The notes: generated from the sequence alone by a model not told the origin. DNA of 64,000 nucleotides from Bacteroidales bacterium (GCA_017437125.1 JAFSBV010000031.1:1-64000), one strand, 5' to 3'. Counted from the first letter of the stretch, positions 15,986 through 28,874 are shown. Made by a program: numbers and translations.

Positions 15986-18934
15986 TTACCTCACGGCATC
16001 CCTCCATGATCCCTTGATGATCACAGGAGGGGCTGTAGGCTCGAAAGATTTCTCCACATAGTTCATACGACGTTTCTGCATTCCAGCATCCTCCGGAGCT
16101 GATTTGCGGTTTATCGCATCGTATTCCACGAACTTCTCATAGTCATATTCCCAGTCCGGACCATATGCCAGCTTGTGGATCCTGTAATATATCGCCTCGC
16201 GGGACGGAGCGTTGAAACCTCCCCTGTTGTAACGCATTATGCTGTCTTCTGTCGGACGATAAGCACCAGTCCAGAATGTACACGCTCCCTCGATCACGCC
16301 CAAGCCCTCTCCAGCATAGCGGCTGTCTGTCAGGAAATGGCTCCATTTAACTTCAGCAGGATCGCTTGTAAAGTCGATATTCCTTCCCCAGCCATACGGC
16401 TCCATACTTCTATAAGCCTCTACTTCCTCATCCGGAATATGACCGTTTTCATAATAGGCATACTCATCAGACAATTTGGCAAATCCGTGTCCTGCAGCCT
16501 CATGTCGTATAGTTCGTCCAAGTTCCTCATCATCCGATCCAACCGGGAGATAAGATACTGACGCACCGTTGCTCCAGTCTCCTTCTGTAGAAACATACAT
16601 ATAGCAGGTTCCTGCATTTGCGACAGAATTCATCATGACTATAACCAGCGTCTGATCCATATGATCCTCACCTATGGCCTTGGCAGCATATGAGAATGCC
16701 GCATCATTATCTCCTCCGACTATTGTCAGTTCGCCAAAATAGCAGTCAAATGCTGTTTCCGAGTATTGTGAATAAACCTCGTTCTTCGACACTGCCGTTA
16801 CCGAATAAACATTGAAGTGGTCACGGAATGACTTGTATGGTTCTTCTTCAAAGATCTTCTCCATAGCTGTCTGCATTATCCTGTCATAGGTACCGTCTGC
16901 AATCAGACGGTCAGAGAAAGCATCACCCATCAGCACTATATCTATACCATTCCCTTTTGTCGCAACCTGCAGCTGCTTGACTTCACCATCCCTCGAGTAA
17001 TCAGTAGATTCATACAGTTTTGGTGTATCTGACGGATCTGTCGGATCAGGCTCTCCCAACTTCTCCAGAAGGAACTCATCAAGATCATTATAATCATCTG
17101 TACAATAATTAAATATGATATAACCCTCCTTGTCAACTACGCACACTGCCGGAGACTCCCAGTACCGGCCATTATAGAAATCTTCAGACAGCATGAGATA
17201 TGGCCATTCTGTATTATGCATTTCAGCATATGCCCTATGAGACTCTATTGTTCCATCAAAAGAGTAAGCGATGACTGCCAGTCCCTTATTCCTGTAGCCT
17301 TTATATAATTCAACAAGAACAGGGGTAAAATCATGAGCCCAATGACACCAATCGTTATAATGATACAATATCGTATATTCATTTTTCGAGTATATGGAGT
17401 CGTCTATCATCTCACCGTCTATTGTCTTTTCAGTGAATCTCGGTGCAGGAATAATCAGTCCCTCACTGGAAAAGCCCTCCCCTCGCTGTTCCAGCACATC
17501 ATGCCAGCTCGTCGGCCATGATTCCATTTCCATTATACGCATGGGAACGGTTCCTGTAAAGAAATTACTGAAGATGATGAAATTTTCCAGACTGGTCATT
17601 CCGCTGACAGATTCAGGAATGCTTCCGGTAAGATTGTTACCTGGTATCACGAATTCCTTAAGCATTGTCAGGTTACCAATCGAAGAAGGCAATTCACCAG
17701 TAAGTGCATTCCCGTCCAGATTTAAATATTCCAGATTTACCATATCTCCGATAGATTCAGGAATATTTCCGGTAAGGTTATTATTTATAGCACTGAAATG
17801 AGTAAGGTTTATCATGTTGCCGATTGAATTCGGCAATTCGCCTTCGAGCGAGTTGAAATCCAGAATTAAAGACTGCAGATGTTTCAAGTTACCTATTGTC
17901 TCTGGGATAGTTCCGGTAAGATTATTTTCATTCAGATATATCCACGAGACCGTACCTGCATCATCAGTAATCACTCCATTCCATTCGCCTAACGGCTTAT
18001 CCGAACACCAACCAGCATTATTATGCCAGTTATCTCCATCTGTCGCATTATATAAATCAATCAACGCCTCACGCTCCAAGGCCATCTGTTCATCGGAATC
18101 CTTCCACCAGGAATCAGACATCGTACCTAAATCAGTTATGGTTCCGCTTTCGATAACGACTTTCTGAGCGATATCTCTGACAGCTACCTTTCCGTCCTGC
18201 GACTTGAAAGAAAATTTCAAGCCGTTGGAATATGTTCCGGGATACAACGCAATATAGTAGTCTCCAGCCATCTTTGCTGACTCGAAATTCAAGTAAAGGT
18301 AAGGGAAAGGGTACACATCCGGGGCAGGTTCGTTCAAGACAAGAACAGGCCTGTCACTCGAAAAATCTACAACCGCAGACCAGTCACTCATGGCCTCTGC
18401 ACCTTTTGCCCATACTTCCACTTGTGACAGTTTCCTGGACTCATCAGGCAGAGTGAACTTGATGTAACCTAAAAGATTGCAGAAATGAAGAGCAGAATCA
18501 GAATCGGAACAATCTGCAGCGAAAAGGGAAACCGGCAGAGTATTCTTGATTGCTGTCTGAGATGGAAGAACAAAAATATAATCCTTTCCATTCCATTCAA
18601 TATGCAGATTCGAACTTACAGCATGATATACTTCTGCCGGCATAGTCTTGCCGACAAATTCCGAACAAGATGCAGGTTCTTTCAACGTAGAAACAAACTC
18701 ATCTCCATTTATCCGGATGCGGTCACCAGGCTTCCACCAGAGTTCCTCGCCATCAACCAATATTGTCTTGGTCAGATTATCCAATGTCGCCGAAAAGCTC
18801 ATACTGACCTTTTCCCCGACAGGGTCTATAGGGCCTGTCGGTTTCTGAGGAGGTTCCGGTGATTCTTCCCCGACACATGCCGCTGACATCATGGCTGCCA
18901 TGATGACCAGTATATTTCCGAATATTCTTCTCAT
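15986..18934 (-). CDS. Multidomain surface lipoprotein: LRR, thioredoxin-like and M64 metallopeptidase
   Basis: 982 residues. A lipobox (SAAC, Cys20) is followed by a fimbrillin-like beta domain (about 40-275). Leucine-rich repeats follow (about 300-475; units such as NNLTGTIPETIGNL). Next comes a thioredoxin/AhpC-like domain (about 495-627). Its active-site turn reads NDWCHWAH, so the second Cys of CxxC is missing. Last is a peptidase M64 domain (about 660-925) with HEAAGHGFAKLSDEY, residues 811-825, the zinc-binding HExxH plus downstream ligands. M64 includes secreted IgA-cleaving proteases; the substrate here is unknown. A Y-x-S-P small ORF ends 7 bp upstream. Converges with the HD gene. 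Confidence 0.85.
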   Translation of the reverse strand: MRRIFGNILVIMAAMMSAACVGEESPEPPQKPTGPIDPVGEKVSMSFSATLDNLTKTILVDGEELWWKPGDRIRINGDEFVSTLKEPASCSEFVGKTMPAEVYHAVSSNLHIEWNGKDYIFVLPSQTAIKNTLPVSLFAADCSDSDSALHFCNLLGYIKFTLPDESRKLSQVEVWAKGAEAMSDWSAVVDFSSDRPVLVLNEPAPDVYPFPYLYLNFESAKMAGDYYIALYPGTYSNGLKFSFKSQDGKVAVRDIAQKVVIESGTITDLGTMSDSWWKDSDEQMALEREALIDLYNATDGDNWHNNAGWCSDKPLGEWNGVITDDAGTVSWIYLNENNLTGTIPETIGNLKHLQSLILDFNSLEGELPNSIGNMINLTHFSAINNNLTGNIPESIGDMVNLEYLNLDGNALTGELPSSIGNLTMLKEFVIPGNNLTGSIPESVSGMTSLENFIIFSNFFTGTVPMRIMEMESWPTSWHDVLEQRGEGFSSEGLIIPAPRFTEKTIDGEMIDDSIYSKNEYTILYHYNDWCHWAHDFTPVLVELYKGYRNKGLAVIAYSFDGTIESHRAYAEMHNTEWPYLMLSEDFYNGRYWESPAVCVVDKEGYIIFNYCTDDYNDLDEFLLEKLGEPDPTDPSDTPKLYESTDYSRDGEVKQLQVATKGNGIDIVLMGDAFSDRLIADGTYDRIMQTAMEKIFEEEPYKSFRDHFNVYSVTAVSKNEVYSQYSETAFDCYFGELTIVGGDNDAAFSYAAKAIGEDHMDQTLVIVMMNSVANAGTCYMYVSTEGDWSNGASVSYLPVGSDDEELGRTIRHEAAGHGFAKLSDEYAYYENGHIPDEEVEAYRSMEPYGWGRNIDFTSDPAEVKWSHFLTDSRYAGEGLGVIEGACTFWTGAYRPTEDSIMRYNRGGFNAPSREAIYYRIHKLAYGPDWEYDYEKFVEYDAINRKSAPEDAGMQKRRMNYVEKSFEPTAPPVIIKGSWRDAVR

Positions 18935-18941
18935 AGCATCA

Positions 18942-19091
18942 TCAGTCTAAAAGGTCAGCCCAATCATCATCCTCGGTAAGAGGATCATGCACTCCACTTG
19001 CACAAAGCAGCCCTTCGCTGCATATGACATATTCCATGACCGCCGGACTTTCATAAATGTCCTGAGGCCGGGCATTGACAGTGTTTTTCAT
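18942..19091 (-). CDS. Small Y-x-S-P peptide upstream of the M64 lipoprotein
   Basis: 49 codons from ATG 19091 to TGA 18942, 7 bp before the M64 lipoprotein ATG. Key residues are IYESPAVMEYV, then EGLLCAS and EDDDWADLLD. It aligns without gaps over the first 33 residues with the peptide at 1995-2147 (Y-x-S-P, Glu20, E-G-x-x-C-x-S) and shares YESP-x-V/M-M-E with the peptide at 46860-47018. No signal peptide. Function unknown; co-translation with the lipoprotein is likely. Confidence 0.7.
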   Translation of the reverse strand: MKNTVNARPQDIYESPAVMEYVICSEGLLCASGVHDPLTEDDDWADLLD

Positions 19092-19219
19092 ATTGACAGT
19101 TATTAGAGTCTGTAAAATTACACTCTTGCCTCGAGAATTACAAATCTTCGGTCACCCACGACGAATCTTCCATAAGCGCCAAGAATCGAGTGCAACACAT
19201 ATTACTGATACTCAGACAG

Positions 19220-19265
19220 TTAAGCGATAACCCTGCCGTCTTGGGACGGCAGGGTTATCGCTTAA
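19220..19265. repeat. 21-bp-stem palindrome downstream of lacZ
   Basis: 19220-19240 is perfectly complementary to 19245-19265 around a TTGG loop. It contains AACCCTGC...GCAGGGTT, also seen at 56354-56381 and 62731-62758. It may terminate lacZ transcription, but no T-run follows on the minus strand, so a repeated palindromic element is equally likely. The rest of 19092-19313 shows nothing else. Confidence 0.8.
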
Positions 19266-19313
19266 AATATTGGCTATCAGCAACTTATGTTGCACTGAAC
19301 TTCCTATAGCAAA

Positions 19314-22478
<3,165 letters not shown>

Positions 22479-25085
22479 TTAAATTGTTTCTATGTCACCG
22501 GCAGGGATCCATCCCTGACGTCCGTCAGCAAGTTCGATATTGTTCCATGAACCGACCTCATCGATGATCCTCACTTTGGTACCTTCGTGAAGGATGAAGA
22601 GATCCTTGGAAGCCTCTGATGACGGAGAACTCTTAACCGAGGTCACAGGACGCATGACTATCGCATCATCAGCCCTCATGTAGTCCTTCTTCTGCCATAT
22701 CGAGAATGTCAGGGAGAATGCTGCAAGAAGAATCATGACGATTCCGGCAAAGAATCCCGTACGACGTCCTGCAACAGACGGAGAGAGAATGAACAGAAGG
22801 ACAAGTGCAAGAGCAAGAGCCATGAATACGATGAAGCAGACTGCCCACGCATCGGAATCCATGATATAGCAGACTTCCCTGCTCCATGCCTTGAGCACGA
22901 ACTCCGGAACAGGATCTATCCTGTCCTGGATTCCCATGTTCAGAAGTTCCAGATTATATCTTGCATCCGAATATGAAGGATCAAGCTTGAGCGCCCTTTC
23001 GTAATACAATATGGCTCCAGGTACATTACCAGCCTTGAAGCATGCATCTCCGGTATTGCAATAGAGAGCTGCCGACTCCAGACCCATACCCGATATGAGT
23101 TCATAATCAGACAGAGCATCATTCCAGCGTCCTTCAGCATATGCCTGATTGGCTGCATTCCATAACGAATCCACATATTCCTTCTGCTGGGCAGATACTG
23201 TAGGAGCTACAGCCATAAGCATGATCACTGCAAGCATGGCTCCTTTTCCTGAACTCTTTCTTGACTTCATTTCAGAATCGATTGATGATATGACCTCAAC
23301 TGCAGACTGATAATGTGCTTCCATAGCCTCGTGTCCGGCATCCGGTGCATATCGGGCGAACTCGCAAGCATCGAGGATGCCGATGAATGTCTCTGCAAGT
23401 CCTGAGTTTACATTACCCTCCTTCAGAGACTCGGCTATACGGTCACGGGAGAGTTCCGATACCGGCATGTTCAGCTTGTCGGAAATGAATCCGAGAAGAG
23501 CCTTGTGGAGTTCCTCATAGAATGCGGTATAAAGGTTCTGCTTGAGGAATGTGCCTGCAAGCTGCAGTCTCTTGAGGGCCATCTTAGTGGCCTTTCTGTT
23601 CTTGGTTCCTACGACATCAGCCCTTCTGGCAGCGAGATGGCGGAGAGCAGCCCAGCATATGGCAGCAGCAGCCGCAAGTACAGCCAGAATGATCCAGAAC
23701 AGGACTGATCCGACAAAGAATACGCCCTTTGAAGAAAGGTCCGGATCCTTTGTACTTATAAATCTGATGTCGCTTCCGAGATTCCTCACATCCTTCTGGA
23801 CATTGCCAGCCACGACGATTCCACCGGCATCGGTTTCATTTCCACGCTCGACGCTGATAGGAATCGGAGGAGTTTCCAAAGTCACATATTTCTTCTGATT
23901 GACATCATAGTATGAATATCTTATCGGCTCGATGACGAAGTCACCGTGGCTTCTTGGAATGAAAGGAAATTCGTAATATTTGCTTCCAGCTGTTCCTCCC
24001 TTGTCGATCTTGTCCGATATCTTCGTATCATAAACCTCCATGTCAGGAGGGAAGTTTACCTTAGGAGCCTCCAGGAGGGAAACATTTCCCCTGCCTGTCA
24101 CCGTCACAAGGAGAGAGGCTGCTTCATGAGTCCTGATGGTATCCTTGCTCAGCTCGGCAGAAATACGGAATTCACCCACGCCTCCTGCGAAAGAAGCCGG
24201 AGCACCGGCAGGAAGTGGCGAGACATTCACTGTCAGAGGCTTTGAAGCTACCTTCTTCCTGACTGTCCTGTAATCATCAAAGAAGCCGTCGAAAATGCTT
24301 GCTCCACCGGTTGATACCCTGACATTGACAAGGCATACAAGTTCCGCCGGACCAATCTTTATCTGTCCCTGCTGCTGAGGGATGAGGATGAATTTTCTGA
24401 GAAGGGCTGAATTATATATCTGTCCGTCATATGTCTCCCTTACGAACTCGATATTGGTCGGAGCCTCGATCTCCTGACTCCAGAATCCGTTGAAAGTCGG
24501 GAACTCGGCACTTTCAAAACCTGCTATATTCACCTTCTGATACAATTTCAAAGTCGCTGTAATCGGCTCACCAACAACCACATTGCTGCGGCTCAGTTCC
24601 AGAGTGAGGAATATATCGTCATCCTGGATCATTCCGTTCTGAGACTGCCTCTGAGCCTGCTGTCCTCCCTGCGACGAGCCGTCAGTCTGACGGTTGGCAG
24701 ATCCGGAAGCCACGACCTCTATGCTTACGGGCTCGGAAAAGATATCCTGACCCTTCACCTTGGCACTCGCACGGGCGATGGTGAACTTTCCGGCCTTAAG
24801 CGGACGCAGCACATATGAATATGTCGTCTGAACTGACTTGGTCGTCTTTCCGTTGATCATCTGCACACTTGTGGAACGTCCCTGCTGAGGTCCCCACAAG
24901 AGCTGGAAGTCATCTCCCGGATTCCATGTGAAATCAGACGGCTTGGATTCTCCGTCAATGATGAATGTGACATTGAACTGTTCGTCTGCCGCAACGACGT
25001 TATGAGTCTGAACCTTGATTTCAGACTGAGCGAAAGCCGGAACGACTGACAATATCATCAATGCTGTGAATAGTAATTTTCTCAT
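22479..25085 (-). CDS. BatD-BatE fusion protein
   Basis: 868 residues. A signal peptide (VVPAFAQ) and the BatD beta-domain region (about 20-440) come first, then a membrane segment near 455-475 and a cytoplasmic helical region. From about residue 606 a second signal-like hydrophobic stretch (MLAVIMLMAVAPTVSAQ) starts a BatE-like part: TPR repeats (GRWNDALSDYELI; PGAILYYERALKLDPS), two more membrane helices, and a bacterial SH3 domain ending GRQGWIPAGDIE. In many Bacteroidetes BatD and BatE are separate proteins of an inner-membrane complex linked to aerotolerance. The internal ATG at 23270 could also start BatE alone. The gene lies 15 bp after batC. Confidence 0.85.
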   Translation of the reverse strand: MRKLLFTALMILSVVPAFAQSEIKVQTHNVVAADEQFNVTFIIDGESKPSDFTWNPGDDFQLLWGPQQGRSTSVQMINGKTTKSVQTTYSYVLRPLKAGKFTIARASAKVKGQDIFSEPVSIEVVASGSANRQTDGSSQGGQQAQRQSQNGMIQDDDIFLTLELSRSNVVVGEPITATLKLYQKVNIAGFESAEFPTFNGFWSQEIEAPTNIEFVRETYDGQIYNSALLRKFILIPQQQGQIKIGPAELVCLVNVRVSTGGASIFDGFFDDYRTVRKKVASKPLTVNVSPLPAGAPASFAGGVGEFRISAELSKDTIRTHEAASLLVTVTGRGNVSLLEAPKVNFPPDMEVYDTKISDKIDKGGTAGSKYYEFPFIPRSHGDFVIEPIRYSYYDVNQKKYVTLETPPIPISVERGNETDAGGIVVAGNVQKDVRNLGSDIRFISTKDPDLSSKGVFFVGSVLFWIILAVLAAAAAICWAALRHLAARRADVVGTKNRKATKMALKRLQLAGTFLKQNLYTAFYEELHKALLGFISDKLNMPVSELSRDRIAESLKEGNVNSGLAETFIGILDACEFARYAPDAGHEAMEAHYQSAVEVISSIDSEMKSRKSSGKGAMLAVIMLMAVAPTVSAQQKEYVDSLWNAANQAYAEGRWNDALSDYELISGMGLESAALYCNTGDACFKAGNVPGAILYYERALKLDPSYSDARYNLELLNMGIQDRIDPVPEFVLKAWSREVCYIMDSDAWAVCFIVFMALALALVLLFILSPSVAGRRTGFFAGIVMILLAAFSLTFSIWQKKDYMRADDAIVMRPVTSVKSSPSSEASKDLFILHEGTKVRIIDEVGSWNNIELADGRQGWIPAGDIETI

Positions 25086-25100
25086 ATTCCCTTCTCCCTG

Positions 25101-25826
25101 TTACCAATTCTTTTCCTTCTGCCTTGACTTCAGGGCTTCGGCCTTCTGCTTGTTGACTTTGTCCTGAGTCTCCTTTTCCTTTGCCTGGATCGCCTGCAGC
25201 ATCTGTTGTGCCGCCTGAGGGGTTATCTTAGGCTGCTGGCCCTGCTGAGGCTGCTTCTGCTGATCATTCTTGTCCTGATCCTGGTTTTGATCCTGATTAT
25301 CCTTGTTCTGATCATTCTGGTCGTTCTGATCCTGATTGTTCTGATTGTCCTGATTCTGATCGTTGTTCTGATTCTGCTGATTCTGCTGCTGGTTCTGGAG
25401 CATCTTCTTCGCATAGATGTAGTTCTCCTTAGCCTGCAGGTCATCCGGCCTCATTATAAGAGACTGAGTGAAAGCCTCCACGGCCTTCTGATAATCCTTC
25501 TGCTGCAGAGCTGCATCTCCCAGATTGAAAAAATAATCAGCCGCAGAAGCAGACATCGGAGCCACATCCTTGACACGTTCCATAGTCTGCATAGCCTGTG
25601 CATAATCACCCTCACGATACAAGGTGTTCGCAAGATTATAGTTGGCGGCGACAGAAAGGGAATCCTTCACCAGAGCCTTGCGGTAATCAATCTCCGCTTC
25701 ACGGTAATTCTCCTTCCTGAAATCCCTGTTTCCCCTGCGCACATCCTTCTTATCCACCTGCGCCACGGCATCAGAAGCCGACAGCATAAGCAGAACAACA
25801 GTCAATATGCCATATATCCTATTCAT
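25101..25826 (-). CDS. batC: BatC: TPR protein with Gln/Asn-rich tail
   Basis: About 241 residues. A signal peptide (SASDAVAQ) is followed by three TPR-like repeats (for example NYREAEIDYRKALVKD and KDYQKAVEAFTQSLIMRPDD). A long Gln/Asn/Asp low-complexity run (about 150-200) and a charged helix close the protein. ATG 25826 is preferred over ATG 25832 because AGGAGG lies at a usable distance from it, whereas it abuts the first ATG. The start overlaps or adjoins the batB stop. TPRs suggest a scaffold for the Bat complex in the periplasm. Confidence 0.85.
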   Translation of the reverse strand: MNRIYGILTVVLLMLSASDAVAQVDKKDVRRGNRDFRKENYREAEIDYRKALVKDSLSVAANYNLANTLYREGDYAQAMQTMERVKDVAPMSASAADYFFNLGDAALQQKDYQKAVEAFTQSLIMRPDDLQAKENYIYAKKMLQNQQQNQQNQNNDQNQDNQNNQDQNDQNDQNKDNQDQNQDQDKNDQQKQPQQGQQPKITPQAAQQMLQAIQAKEKETQDKVNKQKAEALKSRQKEKNW

Positions 25827-25831
25827 AATCA

Positions 25832-26836
25832 TTACCTCCTGAACAAATGTCTCCTCGACTTCCTGTCTCCTATCAGCATCTCGATGACAAAGAAGAACAA
25901 TGCAAATCCGAGGAAATACATGAACTGTTCGTCATATTCCTCGAAAACGATGGAGTTATATTTCTCATCTTCCATCTTCCTTATGTCATCAATTATCGGA
26001 TTCAGTCCGAACTCGCTGTTTCCAGCACGGACATATACACCATTTCCGGCCTCAGCGACCTCCTTGAGGACAGATTCGTCAAGACGCGTCACGACGATCT
26101 CGCCGTCCTTGTCTTTCAGAAGCTCTCCATCCATAGGGATAGGCTTACCTTCCGGTGATCCCACGCCGATTGTAAACACACGGATTCCCAGTTCGGCAGC
26201 CTGCTTTGCAGCCTCGACAGGATCATCCTCGTGGTTCTCACCGTCAGTTATGACGATGATGGCACGGCTTTTCTCACTTTGTGCACTGAAACTTCTGACA
26301 GCTGTATTCAAGGCATCTCCTATAGCCGTTCCCTGTACCGGAACCGATTCCGTGGATATCGAATTCAGGAACATCTTTGCAGATACATAATCTGTAGTTA
26401 TCGGAAGCTGCACGAACGAGTTTCCTGCAAAGACAATAAGTCCTATACGGTCATCCCTGAGCTTATCGACAAGTCGTGAAATGGCAAGTTTCGCACGATC
26501 CAGCCTGTTGGGCGAATAATCTTCCGCCAGCATGGAGTTGGACACATCGAGAACGATCATGATCTCTGCGCCCTTGGTCTCATGTTCCTTCAGCTTGGCT
26601 CCTATCTGAGGTCTTGAAAGACCTATGACGAAGAAGAAGAAACCTATGGAGAACAACACGAGGCGGACCCATGTCCTTGCTTTTGCATATGACGGCATGA
26701 GACGTGCCACAAGCGCCTCATCACCGAACTTCCTTATTCTCCTCCTCCTGAGCTTCAGTATAAGGGCCTGGGCCACAAAGAAGAAAGGGATCAGGAGAAG
26801 CAGGAAAAGATATTGAGCCTGTGCAAAGTTTATCAT
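25832..26836 (-). CDS. batB: BatB: von Willebrand factor A membrane protein
   Basis: 334 residues. Membrane segments at the N-terminus (about 8-26 and 58-76) and C-terminus (about 310-328) bracket a VWA domain. The metal-binding MIDAS motif DVSNS is intact (IVLDVSNSMLAEDYSPNR), as are the Thr in GTAIGDAL and Asp in ITDGENHED. It starts inside the batA end (4-bp overlap). It acts with BatA and MoxR in an inner-membrane complex whose loss lowers oxygen tolerance in Bacteroides; that link comes from the family, not from this sequence. Confidence 0.92.
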   Translation of the reverse strand: MINFAQAQYLFLLLLIPFFFVAQALILKLRRRRIRKFGDEALVARLMPSYAKARTWVRLVLFSIGFFFFVIGLSRPQIGAKLKEHETKGAEIMIVLDVSNSMLAEDYSPNRLDRAKLAISRLVDKLRDDRIGLIVFAGNSFVQLPITTDYVSAKMFLNSISTESVPVQGTAIGDALNTAVRSFSAQSEKSRAIIVITDGENHEDDPVEAAKQAAELGIRVFTIGVGSPEGKPIPMDGELLKDKDGEIVVTRLDESVLKEVAEAGNGVYVRAGNSEFGLNPIIDDIRKMEDEKYNSIVFEEYDEQFMYFLGFALFFFVIEMLIGDRKSRRHLFRR

Positions 26837-27819
26837 GGCAACCTCCTTATTACAAACCAGTTAAACACAAGTTCCAGAAGGATGGCAAGCAATGCAAGAA
26901 GTGCGAACCTTCCGTAAAGTTCCTTATATACAGGGAAGCTGTCCACAGTAGTGCGGGCCTTCTCCATCTTGTTGATCTCGCTGTAGATCTCCGAGAGCTT
27001 CGTATTGTCCGTAGCCCTGAAATAACGTCCTCCTGTTGACTCGGCGATCTCCGAAAGAAGGGCCTCATCGATCTCTACCTTGACATTCTGAACCTCGACA
27101 CCCCAAGGAGTCATCACCGGATACGGAGCCATTCCCTCCTTTCCGACACCTATCGTATATACTCTTACGCCATAGGTCTTTGCGATCTCGGCAGCCATCT
27201 GAGGGGAAATCTCTCCCCTGTTGTTGACTCCGTCCGTAAGCAGTATGACCACACGGCTCTTTGCATCGGAATCCTTCATTCTGGCCACTGCAGTAGCCAG
27301 TCCGTTGCCAATAGCTGTTCCGTCCTCGATCAGATCTGTCTGCACTTCCTTCATGAGGTTTATCAGCGTTGCGCGATCTGTAGTAAGAGGGCACTGGGTG
27401 AAGCTTTCTCCGGCAAAGACCACGATTCCCATCCTGTCAGTCGGACGCTGGGCGATGAACTCGATAGCGATATCCTTGGAAGCGCTGATACGGTCCGGAG
27501 TAAGGTCACGGGCGAGCATGGACGTTGAAACGTCCATTGCAAGGACTATATCAATACCTTCTGTATCAACCCTTTCCATTTCCTCGGAAGATCTCGGACG
27601 CGCGATGGCTACAACTATCATCGCCAATGCAAAGATCCTCAGGACGAAAGGCACATGCCTGAGAACAGACATGAATGATCTTCTTCCTGCTGTCCATGGA
27701 ACCGAAGTGGAGACCCTCAGATGCGGACGCCTCTCTGACAGCTCTACGAATATGTAATGCAATACCAGCAGAAGCGGTATCACAAGCAGCCATAAAAGTC
27801 TGGGATATTCAAAAAACAT
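26833..27819 (-). CDS. batA: BatA: von Willebrand factor A membrane protein
   Basis: 328 residues with the same plan as BatB: N-terminal helices (about 8-25 and 57-73), VWA domain with MIDAS DVSTS (LAMDVSTSMLARDLTPDR), GTAIGNGL and LTDGVNNRG, and a C-terminal helix. It overlaps the upstream membrane protein gene by one base and batB by 4 bp, so the set is tightly coupled. Role as for BatB. Confidence 0.92.
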   Translation of the reverse strand: MFFEYPRLLWLLVIPLLLVLHYIFVELSERRPHLRVSTSVPWTAGRRSFMSVLRHVPFVLRIFALAMIVVAIARPRSSEEMERVDTEGIDIVLAMDVSTSMLARDLTPDRISASKDIAIEFIAQRPTDRMGIVVFAGESFTQCPLTTDRATLINLMKEVQTDLIEDGTAIGNGLATAVARMKDSDAKSRVVILLTDGVNNRGEISPQMAAEIAKTYGVRVYTIGVGKEGMAPYPVMTPWGVEVQNVKVEIDEALLSEIAESTGGRYFRATDNTKLSEIYSEINKMEKARTTVDSFPVYKELYGRFALLALLAILLELVFNWFVIRRLP

Positions 27820-28868
27820 TATTCCTTCCCTCCTTCTTCTTTATCGCTTTCCGTCTCTATTTCAGCCTGATATGTCTCCGTCACGAAGCGTACAGCCACA
27901 GGTAATGCTGCTGCATTGTCATCATCAGAAGCCACATATTTGGCGAATTTGACGAAATCGGCTCTTTCAAAAAGTTCCTTTGTCTCCTGAACCAGTTCCT
28001 TCGGTGCATCAACAGACTTCATTTCATCGAATATCTCAGCCGTGGTCATCTCCATCGCACCGATTCCGTATCTTTCGGACATATATTCCCTCAACGTGTC
28101 GGTAACTCCGGAATAAAACGCCTTCTGCTTCTCCGGAGCCCACATCTTGCTGCCTCTGTACTGGTCAAGCTTCCTCAAGGCAACGATATGAGCCGGATCC
28201 TTGTGAGCGAATGCAGGATCGTTCCTGCGACGGTGCATGATGATCAGACAGACAATCAGAATCACCAGCATTGCAGATACCCAGAACAATATCAGCCACG
28301 GCAATATCTCGGCAAATGTCACCGGATAACGCATCTGTCCCTTTATATCATGAGGAACGAATGTGGCGGTATCCACCGGCATGGTCCTTACATCCAGTCT
28401 CATCGGATCGAATACCAGGGTATCGATTGTTCCGTCCGACGTCATCCTGCGTACAGCAATCTGAGGCAGGTCATATACTCCTTCCTCAAACGATGTCACA
28501 AGAACCCGTCCTCTAAGGTCCAGAAGCCTTGGCTCACCTTTGCCTTGCTTCGTCACCTTCAACGTATCCAGAACCCATGGGGAAAGATACATGAACCTGA
28601 TGTCCTGTTTCTCTGGGATTTCCGGAAGCTGAAGTCCTGTTCCTTCTGTAACTCCGTCAAGACGGAATCCGTAAAGGAACTGATCGGCTATGAGAACGGA
28701 ATCCCTCTCCTGCAGAGGCTGCAGGAAAGCACCGGTCACAGGTATGACCTTCCCTTTGGGATGTATTTCAAGAGTATCAGCATCCTGCACAGCCACCGTA
28801 TCGGCCTCCTGAGCCGAGAGCGGAAGCATGCACAAGAGCATCATCATATATATCAATGCATTACGCAT
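27819..28868 (-). CDS. Bat-operon membrane protein with large periplasmic domain
   Basis: 349 residues. A signal peptide (CMLPLSAQ), a beta-rich periplasmic region of about 170 residues, one membrane helix near 190-212 (WLILFWVSAMLVILIVCL) and a helical cytoplasmic tail. This matches the protein usually found between DUF58 and BatA in Bacteroidetes bat operons; no enzymatic motif is visible. It is 6 bp after the DUF58 gene and overlaps batA by one base. Probably a structural partner of the complex. Confidence 0.75.
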   Translation of the reverse strand: MRNALIYMMMLLCMLPLSAQEADTVAVQDADTLEIHPKGKVIPVTGAFLQPLQERDSVLIADQFLYGFRLDGVTEGTGLQLPEIPEKQDIRFMYLSPWVLDTLKVTKQGKGEPRLLDLRGRVLVTSFEEGVYDLPQIAVRRMTSDGTIDTLVFDPMRLDVRTMPVDTATFVPHDIKGQMRYPVTFAEILPWLILFWVSAMLVILIVCLIIMHRRRNDPAFAHKDPAHIVALRKLDQYRGSKMWAPEKQKAFYSGVTDTLREYMSERYGIGAMEMTTAEIFDEMKSVDAPKELVQETKELFERADFVKFAKYVASDDDNAAALPVAVRFVTETYQAEIETESDKEEGGKE

Positions 28869-28874
28869 ATTCTA

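Noticed and set aside
25206-26390. 394-codon ORF opposite batC/batB
   Set aside because: Leu/Ile-rich translation of the antisense of the Gln/Asn run; batC and batB have clear family matches.
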